Shown: positions 38,501 through 53,500 of the stretch, one piece after another
How the letters are laid out: every line of letters begins with the position of its first letter
Position numbering within the stretch: the stretch's first letter is position 1
Assembly (NCBI GenBank): GCA_019055375.1
Contig: JAHQIW010006127.1
Coordinates: forward strand, 124,001-188,000
Length of the DNA stretch: 64,000 nucleotides
Direction: 5' to 3'
Source: Parelaphostrongylus tenuis
Taxonomy: Eukaryota; Nematoda; Chromadorea; Rhabditida; Metastrongylidae
Made by a program: the position numbers and the translations under genes
Notes under the pieces: generated by a model
What the model was told of the DNA's origin: nothing
The model's input: the letters and a program-made list of their open reading frames with translations, nothing else
The model's database searches: none

Positions 38501-41500
38501 TCACGTACGTTTCGGCAGCATCGCCCGCCTCATCAGAGCCACACGCGCACTTGACACCGCTACTGATAGTAGGGGCAGGGAAACTTGTCTCGGTGAAACC
38601 CACCTGAAATTGTGGTTTCGTCATTTTAACTCGACAGTTTACGCATATACTAAAGCGTGTAAAAATTGTCTTGCAATCGAAAATAAGACATAACAATATG
38701 TCCGATCACTACGTATAATGTTCAACCAACATGAATAATATTCTTTGCATCGTTGTATTTCTTCCAAAAAGTTTTTTTATATTCACCTAATGGGTGGGAT
38801 AACGAAATATTTACAAGTTTTTCATTAAGAGTTCAAAATTTTTCATGTTTGCGATGATCAGCCTTTAGCAGAATTCTCATAATTACAGTTCTGAGCTTAC
38901 ATTCCTTCGTTTTTTTTTGTGAATAATTCTCAAATGCTTAGGACTTTGGTGACTACCAAGACGGTTACTATTCGGTGCAAACTTCTGATGGTGAGAAAAT
39001 TGGCCAGTTGATTGCCGGCTACATTGATATCATTGTGAAGAAGAAGGCGATGAAGGATCATCTTGGAATCGAAGGCGACGAAGGCTTCGACAATGCTCGA
39101 AGACGTTGTCGCACCAGCGAAAGCCACTCTGGTTTGTTCCTCGTTTTTCTGTTTCTTCTTTCTCATATATCTTCTTATTCTCCAAAACTTTCCATAAGTG
39201 ATTCTATAATGCTTTGAATAAAGAAGCTGAATAATTTTCTTTGATAGGATGACTTTATAGACTGATTATGGCCTAATAATCAAAGGAACAAAGGCATTAC
39301 AACAAGTGACAGACGTGCCTTCTTCGCTGTCTTCAACTTTTATGCCTTTCTTCAAGTTATAAAAACATAACATTTGATACTATTTGGTTTCCGTTCAGTT
39401 TAAATTGCTACCATCAGATTTTACACTATTGTCGAAGATCCTACGAAAACTTCTTTCAAATTAGGCAAATATTCCGTAACGACCTCACCTGGGCGCCTAA
39501 TATCTTTTTTATTCCCGATTCGTGTAGTAATCCAAAATTTGTTGAACGCTTCTTGTTCTTTCCTCTAAATTTTGTGGTCATTAACCCATTCACAACCAAC
39601 CAATCGCAGCGTGCCTGACTCTTTATGGCAACGTATCAATAGAGCACATTTTCTATGTGTGCCGAATTCGGTACGTATTTGCTGATCGGTAGTCAGTAAA
39701 GATACCGCAAATTTGTTTGCTGAGGTCAGCATTGTATTGTTCATTTCAGGTTTTTGTTTTGCTCAAGGAATAAGAAATTCTAGGTTACAAAAGAGTCGCA
39801 GAATTTCAAGCTAATATATTCGCTTATGTGTCGAAATCAGTGCACATAGCGTGAAAATTTCAAATTGACACGGTGCGGAATGAGTTGAATCAGATATCAT
39901 TCAAAAAACGCAGTCGGATAAAAATGACGTAATTGTTGCTGTTACTATGTTCGTGAAGTGATTCAGGTGGCTCACGGTCAGATCGGAGTCGGGCAGTACG
40001 CTCAGGACGGCCACGTAGCTCTGCGCGGAGTCCTGCGCACTCCACAGCAGCAGCCGTACGGCTACGGTATCAATGGTGCGCAGTACGGTGCTGTCAGCGG
40101 CGAGATACAATCGCAGAGTCTAGCAAGGGTACGTTCTCGTCTAGTTCGATGATCCTTGATATTCTTGTCTTTCCATACATAGCTTGTAAATCTTCTTTGA
40201 TAGTTCCAAAAGTTTTCGGAACCAGAAAAACTTTTGCATTATAAAAATCTAAGAAATATCTCCTGTGACTGAAAAAGTAGGATATTTGTATAAAAATTCT
40301 CACTTAACTCATGGAAGCGCGGAGTATTTTAACTGATTTGGATATCTTGCAAAAGTACAAGATTAGAAAAACGAAGATCAAGTAAAATTTATTTTGAATT
40401 GAAGCAGCGAGTTCTATCCTCTGATTTTTCTGAGACAAGACAGGGATTCTCCCATAGACGTTTTTTTTCTGATCTGAAATATTTTGCTCAAATTGCGCTA
40501 TAGTAATTAAATAATTCCGAGCTAGATTTCTATCGCCATGCTTCGTATGATCATCATTATTCATCAAAAGTTTTCACGTACTTCCTCTGCTGAATTTTCT
40601 TGAGTTACTGCTGCAAATATACCTTAAATAACTGTGTTATCTCAGAAGTACTTTGGTTAGAAACTAGCTCTCTTACTGCATTCTCTTATTTTCGTCAGCA
40701 AGCAAGCGGATGCATGATGTTTCGGACGGTTGATGCGAAGTTTAACGATTTGAATTTCATCGGACAAGCTTTGTGGTTGTTTTGTACAGAAGGTTTTTAG
40801 GGTTTTCAAGTTTCCTTCATGTGATTTCATAGGTATCTTGTCCGGCACACCGTAATTTATGTACTTAATATAGGGTATATATAATATTCCGCATTTGCGC
40901 TTAATACTGGATGAATGCACTGAGAATGCGCAAGACTTAAAATTGCCGTAAGCACATACATTGCCAATAATTCGGTCATGCATCGTACCCATCGATGCTC
41001 CCGGCCTCTCTATTGTGGCATTGTGGTAGTGAAACTGTCTAGGGAAGATTCATCCAATATATCGAAATTGGCGAATTCCTTTAGCGAGATCTGAACAGGT
41101 TTTAGCTACTTTTGCCTAAGATTCTAAAGAGTAGTCACTCGACAAGTATGTGACGAAAGTCTGAAAAAGCTCCAAATAACAGCTGATTCCATATGTAATC
41201 CGAACACATTGATGGATGACGAATGCATGACAACGTACCAAGCATAGGAAGCTTTGGAATCTACACAATACTTGAGAACATCTTATAAATCCACACATAA
41301 AATAGACTGGAGGGAAGATTTGAGGATCGTTGACGTTAGTGATCATTATATGAAAATTTTATAAGCGATAGAGACTATGAGATCGCTTGGGGTCGTCGTT
41401 ATTCGTTCGGACAACACAGGTATTAATGAAGTTTTTTGCTAGTCGGACTTATACTGAAGATCAAAACTAAAAGAATTCTTAGCTAAGATGTTGGATGGGG

Positions 41501-44500
41501 AATAATCGGCATCGAAGATTTAATGTTTCGTCTTATGAAAATCGACGTTCGTTGTGGTCTTGAACCCTGGCCGATGCAGCTATGGAAACGCCAAGATCTC
41601 CGTTGTCATCGGCGCCCCACTGGTCGTACAGCTGCTATTTATTCAATGAAATTCATAGGCTAGTCAAGTTTGACTATATGATCGATGATAACAGGCTGAG
41701 CAGTATCATGGTACTAATCTTAGAGATCTGATCATGAGATGATCAACCGAAAAGCGTCAAAGAGTAAAACAAAAAAGGCAGCACGTGATGTTCAGCCATG
41801 AGAAGAGATCGGCATATTTATTTATGTGAATGACTTACATTTGAAGAGCAATGCTTCTTTGAACAGTTCGGAAAAAATGAGCATCCTTTTGAGCATTTTG
41901 TTTTTTTTCCACAGAAAATACACGTAAAGGAATGTTCAGTTGGGTGTTTTGAAATCGATGATATACACCAATTATCTTATTTGTGTTAATAACTCAATAA
42001 AAACGGAGAATCCACTGAAGCGACGCTAATGTCCTCGACAAATCCTATTCAAAGATGCAGTACCACATCTTAGACGTTTGAAAAAAGGGAAGACTTTTAG
42101 TGACTGGTTGTTGGATCGCTTTTGTTCAGAAAATGGAGCTTTTATGGACGATCAAAATTTATCAATGGTAGCAAATAAACGGCTTCATCTACTGCCCTCA
42201 TCTTTGCTCAATGGGGGAAATATCTGGCCAAATTCCTCCATTGTAAGATCCAAGTTTTATCACCAACTCGCTTTTCTGCATTCGCTGAAAATCTCGGGTG
42301 ATGATCTCGTCATTGTTGTGGACATTATCCTTGTTGTTGCTGTAATCTTGTCATGATTATTTCAGAAGTGACCTTTTTTTATAGTAAACCAGAAAACTGG
42401 AAGGAACTATTCTAAATGTTGTGATTAAGGCCCAGCGTCTTCGTATTCTCGACACATACGAACATCCTCAACGAGCTCTAGTCGGCACAATAGAGGCGAC
42501 GATCAAATCAGTTGCGGAAGCGGAAGAGGAACTCGAACGCGAGCCACAAATTGATCTGCCACGATTCCATGACGACTACACGAAACGAAAGTAAGTGGAT
42601 TTTTGTTTTTTTGTCTTTTCGTAAGGAACTGAGGTTCTTGCCAAATCAATAATCATCAGTGTTAGCACCATTGAAACTGAAGTTATATCCGCTAATGATT
42701 TCTAGTTTGAATTGAAAACCATGCTGATCGAAATTGTCGATGTCCACTATTCAGTCAGAGGTTATCACTCTTTCCTGCACCTAATCATTCCATCATTTGA
42801 CTTAAGCTGGATTTTCCTGAAAGCATAAGTCCCGTGAGAAGAATGTTGACTGTAATAATTGCAGGTGGGTTGATGAACAAGTCACCATTAGCAAGGAGAA
42901 TGTCAACGAGCGGCTTGCAGCAATGGGTGCAGCTACAGCACAGGTTTGTCATGGAGTCTGTTCTATGGTAATCACGAATCACTGCCACCGTATGGAATTT
43001 GGCAGTGATTTGTAATTTCTCTATTTTTAAATCAGATAAAGTGCCAAGTAAAACTTGACAACTAAGCAGCGGAATGTAATATGCTTCTTGCTCGGCATTC
43101 CCCGTTGAACGTCAAAACGTCAGTGAGTGATAGGAGGCTGTTTGAAAAGAAGACGAATGACGTTTCCTTTCTAGAAAAAGCAATTCACGGAGAAAGATTG
43201 GCCACCAATGCTTTGAGTTGCGATAAAATCTTCTGCGAATTAAAAAGCTGACAGCTTAATGCTAGATTTGAGAGGGCGAAAAGATATTCATCACGGTTTT
43301 CTCTGCTGCTAATAAAAATAGTATAGAATTTGTTTTTTTTTTTGGTAATGAGTAGGAGTAAAATGGTGACCGTAGTTTTTACTGCTGCTATTGATTCCGT
43401 CTCTTATCTCATAAATAACGAATAAAAAACGCGGAACAGGCTATCAGTGGAAAGTTCACCAAATTTTATATTTCTGGGCTTTTGCGTTCACGCGTGTGGT
43501 CCACAACAACAAATATTCGCGGAATTCTTTTTTTTACTTCTCTCATTACGCAATTTATCCCGTCTTGGCTGTGGTCAATAATTAGCTTCTTTTTTCCAGG
43601 TGGTTCAGTGGACAGCCGTACAAGAAGAATACGATGATCGTGTCGGTACCGCCATCGCCACTATCGGCTCGAATCTACCGGATGTAGGGAGAAACGTCCG
43701 CGATCTGGCTCATTTCATGCCTGATAGAAGAAGGTATTCATTAAAGATTGAGAAAAGGATATATATCTCCCTCTCCTGTATTTGACGGTTTTCCATCTTT
43801 AGCTGACTTATTGGTTCATTAATTGAAAACTTTTTTCAGGGGCGATTTGGTTGACGCGACTAGAAAGTTGTGCGGTGCATTTGGTGACTTCCTCCATGCC
43901 GTCAATCCAGAGCACGAGGTTGGTATACTGGATGGTTATGACTTTTCGTGAAAATTCACTTCTAACTGCTGCTCATTTTCAAATGTTTTGAGGCTTCTTC
44001 ATAGCGCAGAGGATGACTTTGATAGATATGAGCGTTGTCAATCAGTGAGCTATCTTTTACAAAAACTCTTTCAATCAAGAGATATAGTAAAAGTTTGTTA
44101 AGCGATGCATTTTGATCTTCTGCGTGAATAGGAGGTCATGATTTCTGTAATGTTGGTGCTTGAATTAGAAATCCTTTTTTTTTTGAAGGAAAAGAGAACT
44201 ACTGTCCTGGCAGCGGCAGGACGAGTTGGCGATTTCTCGCAGCAGGTGATCAACACCATGGATGAGCCAACACAGGAACAATCGTATTTTCACGATCATC
44301 TTGTCCAAAAAGCGAAGAACGTTGCAACCAGCACCGCTCAGCTTGTTCTCAGGTATCTAAATGAACATATAAATTGCTGGTCTTGTTTTTTCTTAATGGA
44401 TCCTCTTTTCAAATTATGGTGACGTTTCAATTAGGGCGACCTATCTATCAATTCTTAATTGATTTTCTGTTAACCTCGACATTGATCAAATAATTCACTA

Positions 44501-47500
44501 TTTTCTTGATAAGGGAAACAGCAGGTTGTTGACAAGATTTCGAGTACAACGCTGGCTGGCTATTCAATTACATGGCTACTTCAAAGTCCCACAAGAATCG
44601 TTTTCCATTGTGTTCAAGGATTATTTGGAAAATTTTACAGGATCCTCCCTTATAAGAAAATTACGTATGAAAAACTCCGTTTTTTCTGGAACTTATCTCT
44701 CTGTTATGCCTATTTTGATGTCACCCTATATAATGATGGCTCTTCTATGCAATGTTTTCGCACTACATCTCCTCTCACTCTGTCCATTACCTACAGCTTC
44801 AAGGTGGCTATTTCTTTCAAACTATCAAATTTCTTTTCCCAATTGACTGCTGTGCACCACGTCTGGTTATATTTTCTTTAAAATGGTAGTTCATTTTGAT
44901 AGATTTTTTGAAAGTTGGAAATTGCCACATTCAAGTGCTTATGATCTTCCACTTTCTTCCCTCAGGAAACAACAATGACTTTAGTTGCCCGTAGTCCAGC
45001 ATATAGAAAATCTAAGAGTCACTGGTTGGGAGCTTTTGAGGAATAGGTGAAAGTGAATTTTTGAGAGATGTGGGCGGAGTTCGACTTCGACGTGTATGCC
45101 CATTGGGGGCTGTTTGTCGTTCGCCGCTTTACTGGCTGCCAATGATGGATACTATGCAAATGGGTGGCTCTCATGACACTGCACCCTTGGGACGCTTGCC
45201 CGCTTGAATACTTGTTAGAGAGTATTGGATGTGAGTAGAAAGCGATGCACATGCCCTCGACATGTATCTTCGATGTCGTAGATGAAGCGAGTTATCCCGT
45301 GGGATGCTTGATCTGCCCAGGCGATTGCTAGCCACTGGCTCATTGTATTTCAATCGTCTTTCGTGCCAGCGATTCACCGTCGATTATGAATGTGCGTGTC
45401 ATGGGTCCTCTTATCTTCACATACGTATTTAATCTCATGAAAACGGCGCACAAGGATTTCATAATATTTCTCATTTGCTTTTCTCATAACCATTTTGACG
45501 ATGTTTTTCTCGTTGTAAACCTGTTCAATAGTTATGTAGATGCTATTTTCATATTAACGACTCAATTTACCAATTTTGGCTATACCCGCTAGTCAGAAAG
45601 AGCGGTCTCATTCCCTAAATCGTCCTTTATTGTAACCTTTCCATGGTTTTGATGTGTGGCCTTTTGCCTTATAATGTGTTAATAGGGTTAAAAAAAGTGA
45701 TCGACTACACTATATTGACGTTGACTAGATCGACCTTTGAAGACCGTCAAAGCGTATTGAGTTAAGAAAATGACGTTTTTAGTTTATGTTCTCATCTTTA
45801 TGGCCATTATGCTCTATCAAAATCGGCTAAGAATGATTATTCGCGTGAGTGATATCACTATTTCAACGTATCACAAAGCAGTTTTTTCGTAAGCCTACGA
45901 CTAGCCAAGTGGAGCCGGTTTTCTCGCCTGGAGACGACGACTTACAACGATGGTCGCAGCCACAGCGCTATTAACACCAGTCAGCATTCACTGTGTCGAC
46001 TTACGCAATCGCTGTAAACTTCAGCAGAACTACACACTATTCTGGCTATTTTCACAGGTGACTTCTGATTGAACAAATCGTTCATGGTCAGCGAGTTTTC
46101 CACCAAGACTTTTTTGTTGTCGGGCCCAAAGTGTGTTCTTAGCCTGTTAGCTAGCTTGTGGAACGATGCGGCGGAAAGTCTACAGTGAAATATATGTTTA
46201 TAACTACTACGGATCACCGCAACCAATGACGAGGTCGGTTCCATCCTCATCTGAAATAGTTTTCCTTTGATGCTCTATATAAAGTCGATCTACTCTTCCC
46301 TTCTCTTCTTCCTCAATTCCCATCCTGTATCTCTTTCTGACTTCCTCTTTATCCATCTGTATCTTTCTTCAAATCTTTCCCTCTCACATACTCGCCAATA
46401 TTTTGAAGAAGTGTTCTAGTGCGTCCACTTCTTGTCAAGTGTATTTTCATCATGATTCTGTTCCTTTATAGTTCTTGAGAAAACATCACTTTTCCGTTGA
46501 AAGTTCTTTGATTTTCAAAGTGAACTTTTAAGAAAAATCGTTCTACGAGTAGATTATCTAGAATGATTTATGAACACCGCACATCTATGGATTATGCTAG
46601 AATGAGTATTTAGTCTTTTTAAGCCCATCGCTACTCCTCTAAAAATCATATTTACGCTCTTTCGTTATATCATATTCTCCAAGTAATTATTAATTCCGAA
46701 TTTTTCTTTCATAGAAAAATCCCTCTCTGCTCGTTTTTTGTTGGTAATATAGGTGTGAGAAGTGTAGTCAGCTTGCAAGCTCAATTAAACAAAAGACAAA
46801 AAACTGCTTCTACTGCTTATTAGGAGAGTGATTCTTTTCATTTGTGGTCATTTTCTCTAGTCAGCGTCTTTTCAAAATCTCATTATGTTTCGATATGTTT
46901 CCAAAGTAGAGTGAAAGTCGAGATGTAAGCTGGAAGTTTCTTCGTTTCGTTGAAAGGAGGAATAACTCAACGATTTGAATGGCTTTTTTCTTCTTTCTAA
47001 TGACGATCGTACAGTGATCCCATCTGTAGATGATAAAAGAAGTCATCCACATGTGTTTTTTGTGTTCGATAAAGTGAGAGGCGACGAAATAAGGTAGATT
47101 AAATCATCAATTTTCCTTATAGTTCGGTCTTTTGGATACTATAGAGAAAGTTTGTCTGCCCGGTCGTGTGATCTTCTACTAATAGAAGTTTCATATTTAT
47201 TTTTGAATCCAGTGTTTACATTTTGAGAATCTGGAAGTTTACTGTGAACGTGTAAAGTAATGATTGACCTACTGAGAGCAACCTGAACAAATAAGGATCA
47301 TACATAACCGACATTCGTCTGACTTTATTTCCAACCAATTCAAATCTTAGCTTGTAGCTAAGGTTTATCAACACGTTAACGATTAGGTACCCTCATGAGA
47401 CGTCAAACCATACGTAAAAATTGGCTACGTTCAAGCTTAAAGCGACACTTCTTAGCTCATGAAGGATTTCTAATGGTTGAAAAAAGCCCTCAGAACCTTG

Positions 47501-50500
47501 AAATTCCTGCCATAATTTGCAGCCTCTATTACTGTAGTCACTGCAATTTATATTTTAAACTTTTTTTGGTGGCAAAGCTTTGACACGAAAATAAAATGGA
47601 TTTTGTTCAACAAGACACTTGATTCTCTCATGGTGGATTCCCAATGTAATGTGCTTCCGTCTTCAGCGTGTGAAAGTTGAAATATTCAACAGTTTCGATT
47701 AATTTTTTTAGCGACTTTTTAATAAGTGTTATCACTGAAACTTAAAGCACAGAATTTTTGATATTTCACCCATTTTTCGGTGATTTTGATTCTTGACGCT
47801 TGAAATAAAAGAACTAGTTAATGAAATTTATAAATCCGCTTATGGTGATAGAACGAAACAGTCTCTATGATTGTGTAAACTCATCGACTTTTCCAGTAGT
47901 TTACTAATGGAGAAATTGTCGTTGGTTGTCGAAAAACCAGCTTCGTCGCAAATTTGTTAATTGAGTGAGAAATCTGTTAAGCTACGTAGCGTTGCCGCAA
48001 TGTACAAGTTTATCCAATAATGTTGAGTCAATTGCAAGACTTTGAACGTCAGACAGGAATCGAACCCTTACTTTATCTTTCCTGGGGGCGCGTGGTAATC
48101 AGTTGCATTACTGACGCTCCGATTCTGCCATATCTATCCAAATTTATCTACTGTTTCACAATGAAGTAGATGTAGGTTACTAATTTTTCCACAATGGAAT
48201 AAATGGCTTTTAGAGATCTTAACAGAGATCGTTCTTTTTCGTTTGCTCTTCTTTCTTTTTGTCAAAACGTGTACTAAAGACGACGTAATGAACGAAGCGG
48301 AACTTTGTTAGCTCAGAACTCGAGGGCCAAAAGCGTTGTTAATGGTGCTGACTGCCACGCACAGGTTAAGCAGGAAAAAAATTACAATTTTCGTTAATGT
48401 AAATTTCAGGAGGGTTGATAAAGAATGTGGTTGAAAAGTTATACAAATTGTGGATCAATAGCACGATGTTTATCTCATCAAAAGTGGTAAACTAAATTAA
48501 GACTTTATCCAAGACCTGGCAGTCCCAAATCCAACAATATATCGAGGAACATTATCTCGTAGTGCTAGGCGAAATCTCGTTTGGCAGCTCGATATGGTGC
48601 TTTTTGAAGAACAGACATTGATGAAAAAAAAAGCCAAAAATACAAAGTTCATTCTCATAAGATCAGAATTCAGTAATCTCAGAGTAGGAGATTGTTTTCT
48701 GATAGTAGAATTATCGATTCTAACACTTTTATTTTCAAGTAGTAAAGTTCAATACAAATTGAGATATGTTAACTCAAAAAGGGTAGACGCAAATATTTTC
48801 TTGCACCTATGAATGGACATCATATGAATTCGCATTGGACTCGAAATATTGAATACTACATAGTTAAACAACAAAGAAGACTGCTTTATGAGTGATTCTA
48901 TTCGTACAGAATTTTTTTCAATAAAGGGTAGCGTGAAAATATTTTCTGGCACACATTCATAGCTCATATAGCCAAAAAAGGACTGCGCACGCTTTTTTGT
49001 AGACAACAGCAAACAGGTTTCCGTAAATTTTACAAGTAAGTCAAAACTTACATTAAAACTAAAGTGAAAGAAATGAAACTGACGAGTATTGTGGTGGAGC
49101 TGAAACTGTTATCATAGTAGAAGCCCGATAACGTCAAATAAGTTGATAAATGTTTTGTTAAGTTTCAATAAACCTTTTCTATGATAAAGAAAATAACCTA
49201 TTAGAAATAGAAAATGGTTTCGAACTAGTCTGAGAGAATGTCCACAGCCTTTTCGAGGTTGATATGTGAATGACCTACTCACGTGTGTTTCGGCAATCGC
49301 GCCCGCCTCATCAGAGCCCTTACTGATAGTAGTGAAGAGGAAACATGCTTCGGTCAAAGCCATGTGAAATTGTGGTTCTCACTATTTTCAGTCGAGGTCT
49401 TATTATCGTTACTACGCATATAGACATTGCCTTCCTATCGACTACTTTTTCAATCTAGATAGAAACATTCAGTATAGTCTGAGAGGATGCTTTGAACAAG
49501 ATCTTGATATGTTTTATTACACATGGAAATTTTGTTTTTCAGAGCGAAAACAGTATCAGCGGAATGCGACGAACCGGTGTTCCAAGAGAAGGTGATACAT
49601 TCAGCTACCCAATGCGCGTTCGCGACGTCGCAGCTGGTCGCATGCGCTCGAGTTGTCGCTCCAACAATCGAGAGCACTGCCTGTCAGGAACAGCTTACCA
49701 ATGCTGCCAAACAGGTAAAGGAAAATCCAGACAAAGGTCTTATGGGGCGTCTTCTTCTGCAGTTGGTTTTCTCTTTTTTTTTCAATCTACAAATAAGCCG
49801 AGGGGACCGTGGCCGAGTGCGGTTGGGGATCTGCGAAGTAGCTAAAGACAATGTATCTCAAGAAGAAAGTACTATGAAAACCATTGCTGTTGTTGAAGAA
49901 TCGACATGCTGTTTGTTTGATTTTTCATGATTATTTCTTTTTGAAAAGTGCTTAAGTGTCTATCGACGCCGTGGGAGAGTCAGTAACGCCAAGTATTACT
50001 GAGATTCTATCGCTGAGTCAGCGTTTACGAAAAAAGTGGAAATATGAATTAGTCTCCCCATTCTACTGTTTGACGAGCAATTCTTCTAGGTATCGCATGC
50101 TGTCACTGAACTTCTACACGATGCCGAGTATGCCTGTCAAAGAAGTCATGCGGACGGCCGACAAGCGCTTGGAGATATCCATGAGGCTGCTAGACAAGTA
50201 TGTTTATGTCGAGGAAATATCGAATATCATCGAGTTTAATGCTAAACGGCAGTGTCTTACCATAAAAAGGATTATGATGACGGCGAAAATTAGCAGACTA
50301 CGAGTACAGAGCTCCAATAACCGAGATTTCGCTGTAAATTCGCGTCTTTTCAAGCGTTTGTCGAAAATTCTTCTTCCACAATTACACTTTTTGCAGGTCA
50401 CTCATGCTCTGGACAGCCTTCTAGAGCATGTGAAGACGTCACCAAAGATTACGAAAACATCAGAAGAAGAACAATATAATGAAGTTTTGAGGACGACACA

Positions 50501-53500
50501 TAGACTGATCGCGCATCAGGTTTGAATCTTTGTTGTGAATGTCTAATGTATGGACCTGAGCTGTAGAAAAATTTGACTTAAGAAGTAATTTAATGAGAAG
50601 ATATGTCATCAGTATCACAAGAATGTTGATGACTGGCGATCGTTAAGAGAAGGCGATGCAGTTGTAGAACATAGACTGAAAATTTGTACGGCAAAACAAT
50701 TTTTTCATAATTTAGATTATCTGATTGTCAATTTTAATGAGTTTTTCGTGTTAGGGTCCAAGTGAAGATTTGACTCGTGAGGCGAAGAAAGTTATCCGTC
50801 ATAGTCAAATTCTTATGGAGCAATTTGAGCAAGAGGCTCACGAACGCCCTGAACATAAAGATCGTCTGCTAGCAGCTGCTCGTCGTGTCGCCACTGCAAC
50901 AAGTGATATGATCGACGCCACCAGGGTTTGTCACAGCGCTATCTTAGATATTCCTTCAAGATGAGGATACTTAGGTTCTGGCCATAGATTGTGAAGAATC
51001 TATGGTCAAGAAAATCTCCACAACATTAAGGAACAGTAGCGTTTTCTCCCTTGGATGAACCACTGTTTTCCTTTGCTTCTTTCACTTTCTTCAAATATAT
51101 AAGTCACGTATTAGGAATGCGAATCGCGACCGACCGAAGCCGAATCGGAGATGGCACTTCGAAATGCAGCCGAGCGTTTGGTAACGGTGACAAATGAGAC
51201 GACGAGCGAGCAACAAGCAAAGCACATCATGGAAAAGCTGGAGCAGGCCGCACGTCAAACTGCTTACGATGCGACGCAGACTATCGCTGCAGCTAACGCC
51301 GCTAAGGTAGAGTGTAAACTATTCAAAGCTTTTAAATGTTCGTCGTACACTTCAGACTTTCTTTATGAGTTGAGACTATCTAAATTATTCGACAATTAGA
51401 GTGAGTTGCTAGTACTGGTACTGGTCCTAATAGATTTACTTTTGGTGCAACCAAACATTCTCAGACGCTGAACTCAAATATCTTTCGTTTTTATCCCAGA
51501 TAATCGGAATCCTTTTTTGATGTAATTTTGTCTGAACCTAGTGCACAGCATTGTGATTACCAAGGGAACCTTTGGAAATTTTTTCACGTATCGAGTACGA
51601 CATGCATAGTTTGGATCAAAAGTCACTGGAATGATAGTAATAAATTGCGCTTTAGTTATAGTAGTGCTGATATGGTACACTTAGCTACTGGTTAACCCGT
51701 TCGGGACGGCAGTTGATCGATCACGCAACACGATTTTCAGGAGACGCGCGATTTTTGCTACTTAATCAGAATTTTTCTACGTTTTGTAAAAATGTGAAAA
51801 ACACTAGTTTTTGATGCTACTCTAGTATCTCATGGTTTTCTCTACACACTCACAATCTTTGGTCCATATATGATTCGTATATGCGAAAATTCGAAGTGAA
51901 ACATGGTCTTCTTTTCGCTCCTACAGCACTTACTGGAGAACTTTCTAGAAATCATATTTGCACTCAAAATTGCCCTTCAAGTAGTCGCGCCATCTCGAAC
52001 GGGTTGAAGTGTAGAAATCAATGCAATATTAGTTAATGGCTTTCGTTTCAGCAAAGTAATTAATGTCATTAAACAGCTTAGAGACTACAGCATGTCTCAG
52101 ATATCTGACTTTAACAAGCACAAAAGGCGCTTACGGTGCCTATGAACTTAGAAGAACAAAAAGTTTCGTTCCATCATTGAGCCTCAGCTTTTGATTTACC
52201 GTATGCAAAAAGCATTCGCTCGTTGCGACCTATTGGTCCATGCATGGTTTTGGGAAACTGCTTGCAAAACTGTGAACTTCTCAGCACGGTTTCGGTAGAC
52301 TACTTCGTTCAGGAGACGCACAAGCGAGCGGAGACCACGGAGCAGCTTCTAGTTGATGACACGCACACCATACTTCGTATCCGTTAATCATCAACAGTTT
52401 CTCGATGGAGCGCGTACATATCACGCCCAAACCACAACAGCTATCCACGCTTTGATATAGCCGAGACCAATTTATTGTTATATACCTAGTCCTGCCATTT
52501 CGCACTGCCATATTCTGCCTTTGATAGGGGTGGCATTTGTCATTCTCAAAAATCAACTGTATTCATTACCATTCGTTTCTTGCTACGAGCCTTCTCGCAA
52601 ATTTTGATTTGATCACGTCACATCGTTTCCTTTAAATTGTATAGTTGTGAATTTGGGAATATAATAAACCCTGATGACCTCAAAAGTGCACTCTGTTGTT
52701 GATTCATACGAGTGAATGGGACGTGCGCATAGATGGATCAAGTAAGTGGCGGTGTGCGGTGCTCCTTGGTTGTCCGATTGAGAGTCTCTAAGAACGAAGT
52801 AACCTACTAATTTGACATGTGTTCATGAGAAAATAACCCTCAAAAAGTGTCCAAAATTTGTCAATAATCGTTATTCTCCTCAGGAACTAATAAAGACGAA
52901 GACTACAGTGGAAAATCTGGTTTATGAATGTACAGAAACCGCAGAACATATTCCGAAGTGAGTTTGGTGAATTTTCTACAAACATTAACTGAAGTACTCA
53001 GAATTTTTCTTTACTCGGTTTCTGTATAGATTGATAACATCGATTCGGGAGAGCCAGCAGTCGCAATCACCTGGTGAGAAATTTCGATCTCAGAGTCGCC
53101 TCATAAGAGACTCTCATCAGGTTAGATTGGTTTCTGAATTCCTTGCGATCTATTTTGGTTACCAGATTTCCCGTCCAGAGTTTGCATTCTTCGATTTTTG
53201 CTTATACTCTATAGATTCTCGCACCGGCTACTCGTCTAGTGGAAGTCGCCCGTAACTCAGTAGCTCATGTTAGCGAACCACATATTGCGTCTAACCTACA
53301 GCAGACCAGCAATTCATTGTCGACGAACCTTGCTGAGTTAAGAACTGCTCTCAATGCCGCACAGCAACTGAACTTCAGTCAGCAGTTACTCCATAGTGAG
53401 GAGCTGATTAGAGTAAGCAATTAATTCGTGGGATATTCGGCTGCTTCTATTCTGATTGGTGCAAAAAAAACATTTTTTTCCCTCAGGAACTTGACCAGGA

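Larger units (their letters stand above)
44353..49542 (+). other. Talin intron 17 (5.2 kb)
   Basis: Contains the repeat copy at 49239 and the tRNA-derived head at 48046. GC-richer patches lie at 45060-45380 and 45890-46250, the latter with an 89-codon minus-strand frame of unknown meaning. No nested gene that I can support. Confidence 0.6.

Noticed and set aside
42078..42356. 92-codon plus frame before talin exon 13
   Set aside because: Not in phase with exon 12, no talin similarity, no codon bias.
49956..50525. 189-codon plus frame
   Set aside because: It overlaps talin exons 19 and 20. Only the 50397-50519 part is in the talin frame; the rest is intron read through, and exon 19 uses another frame.
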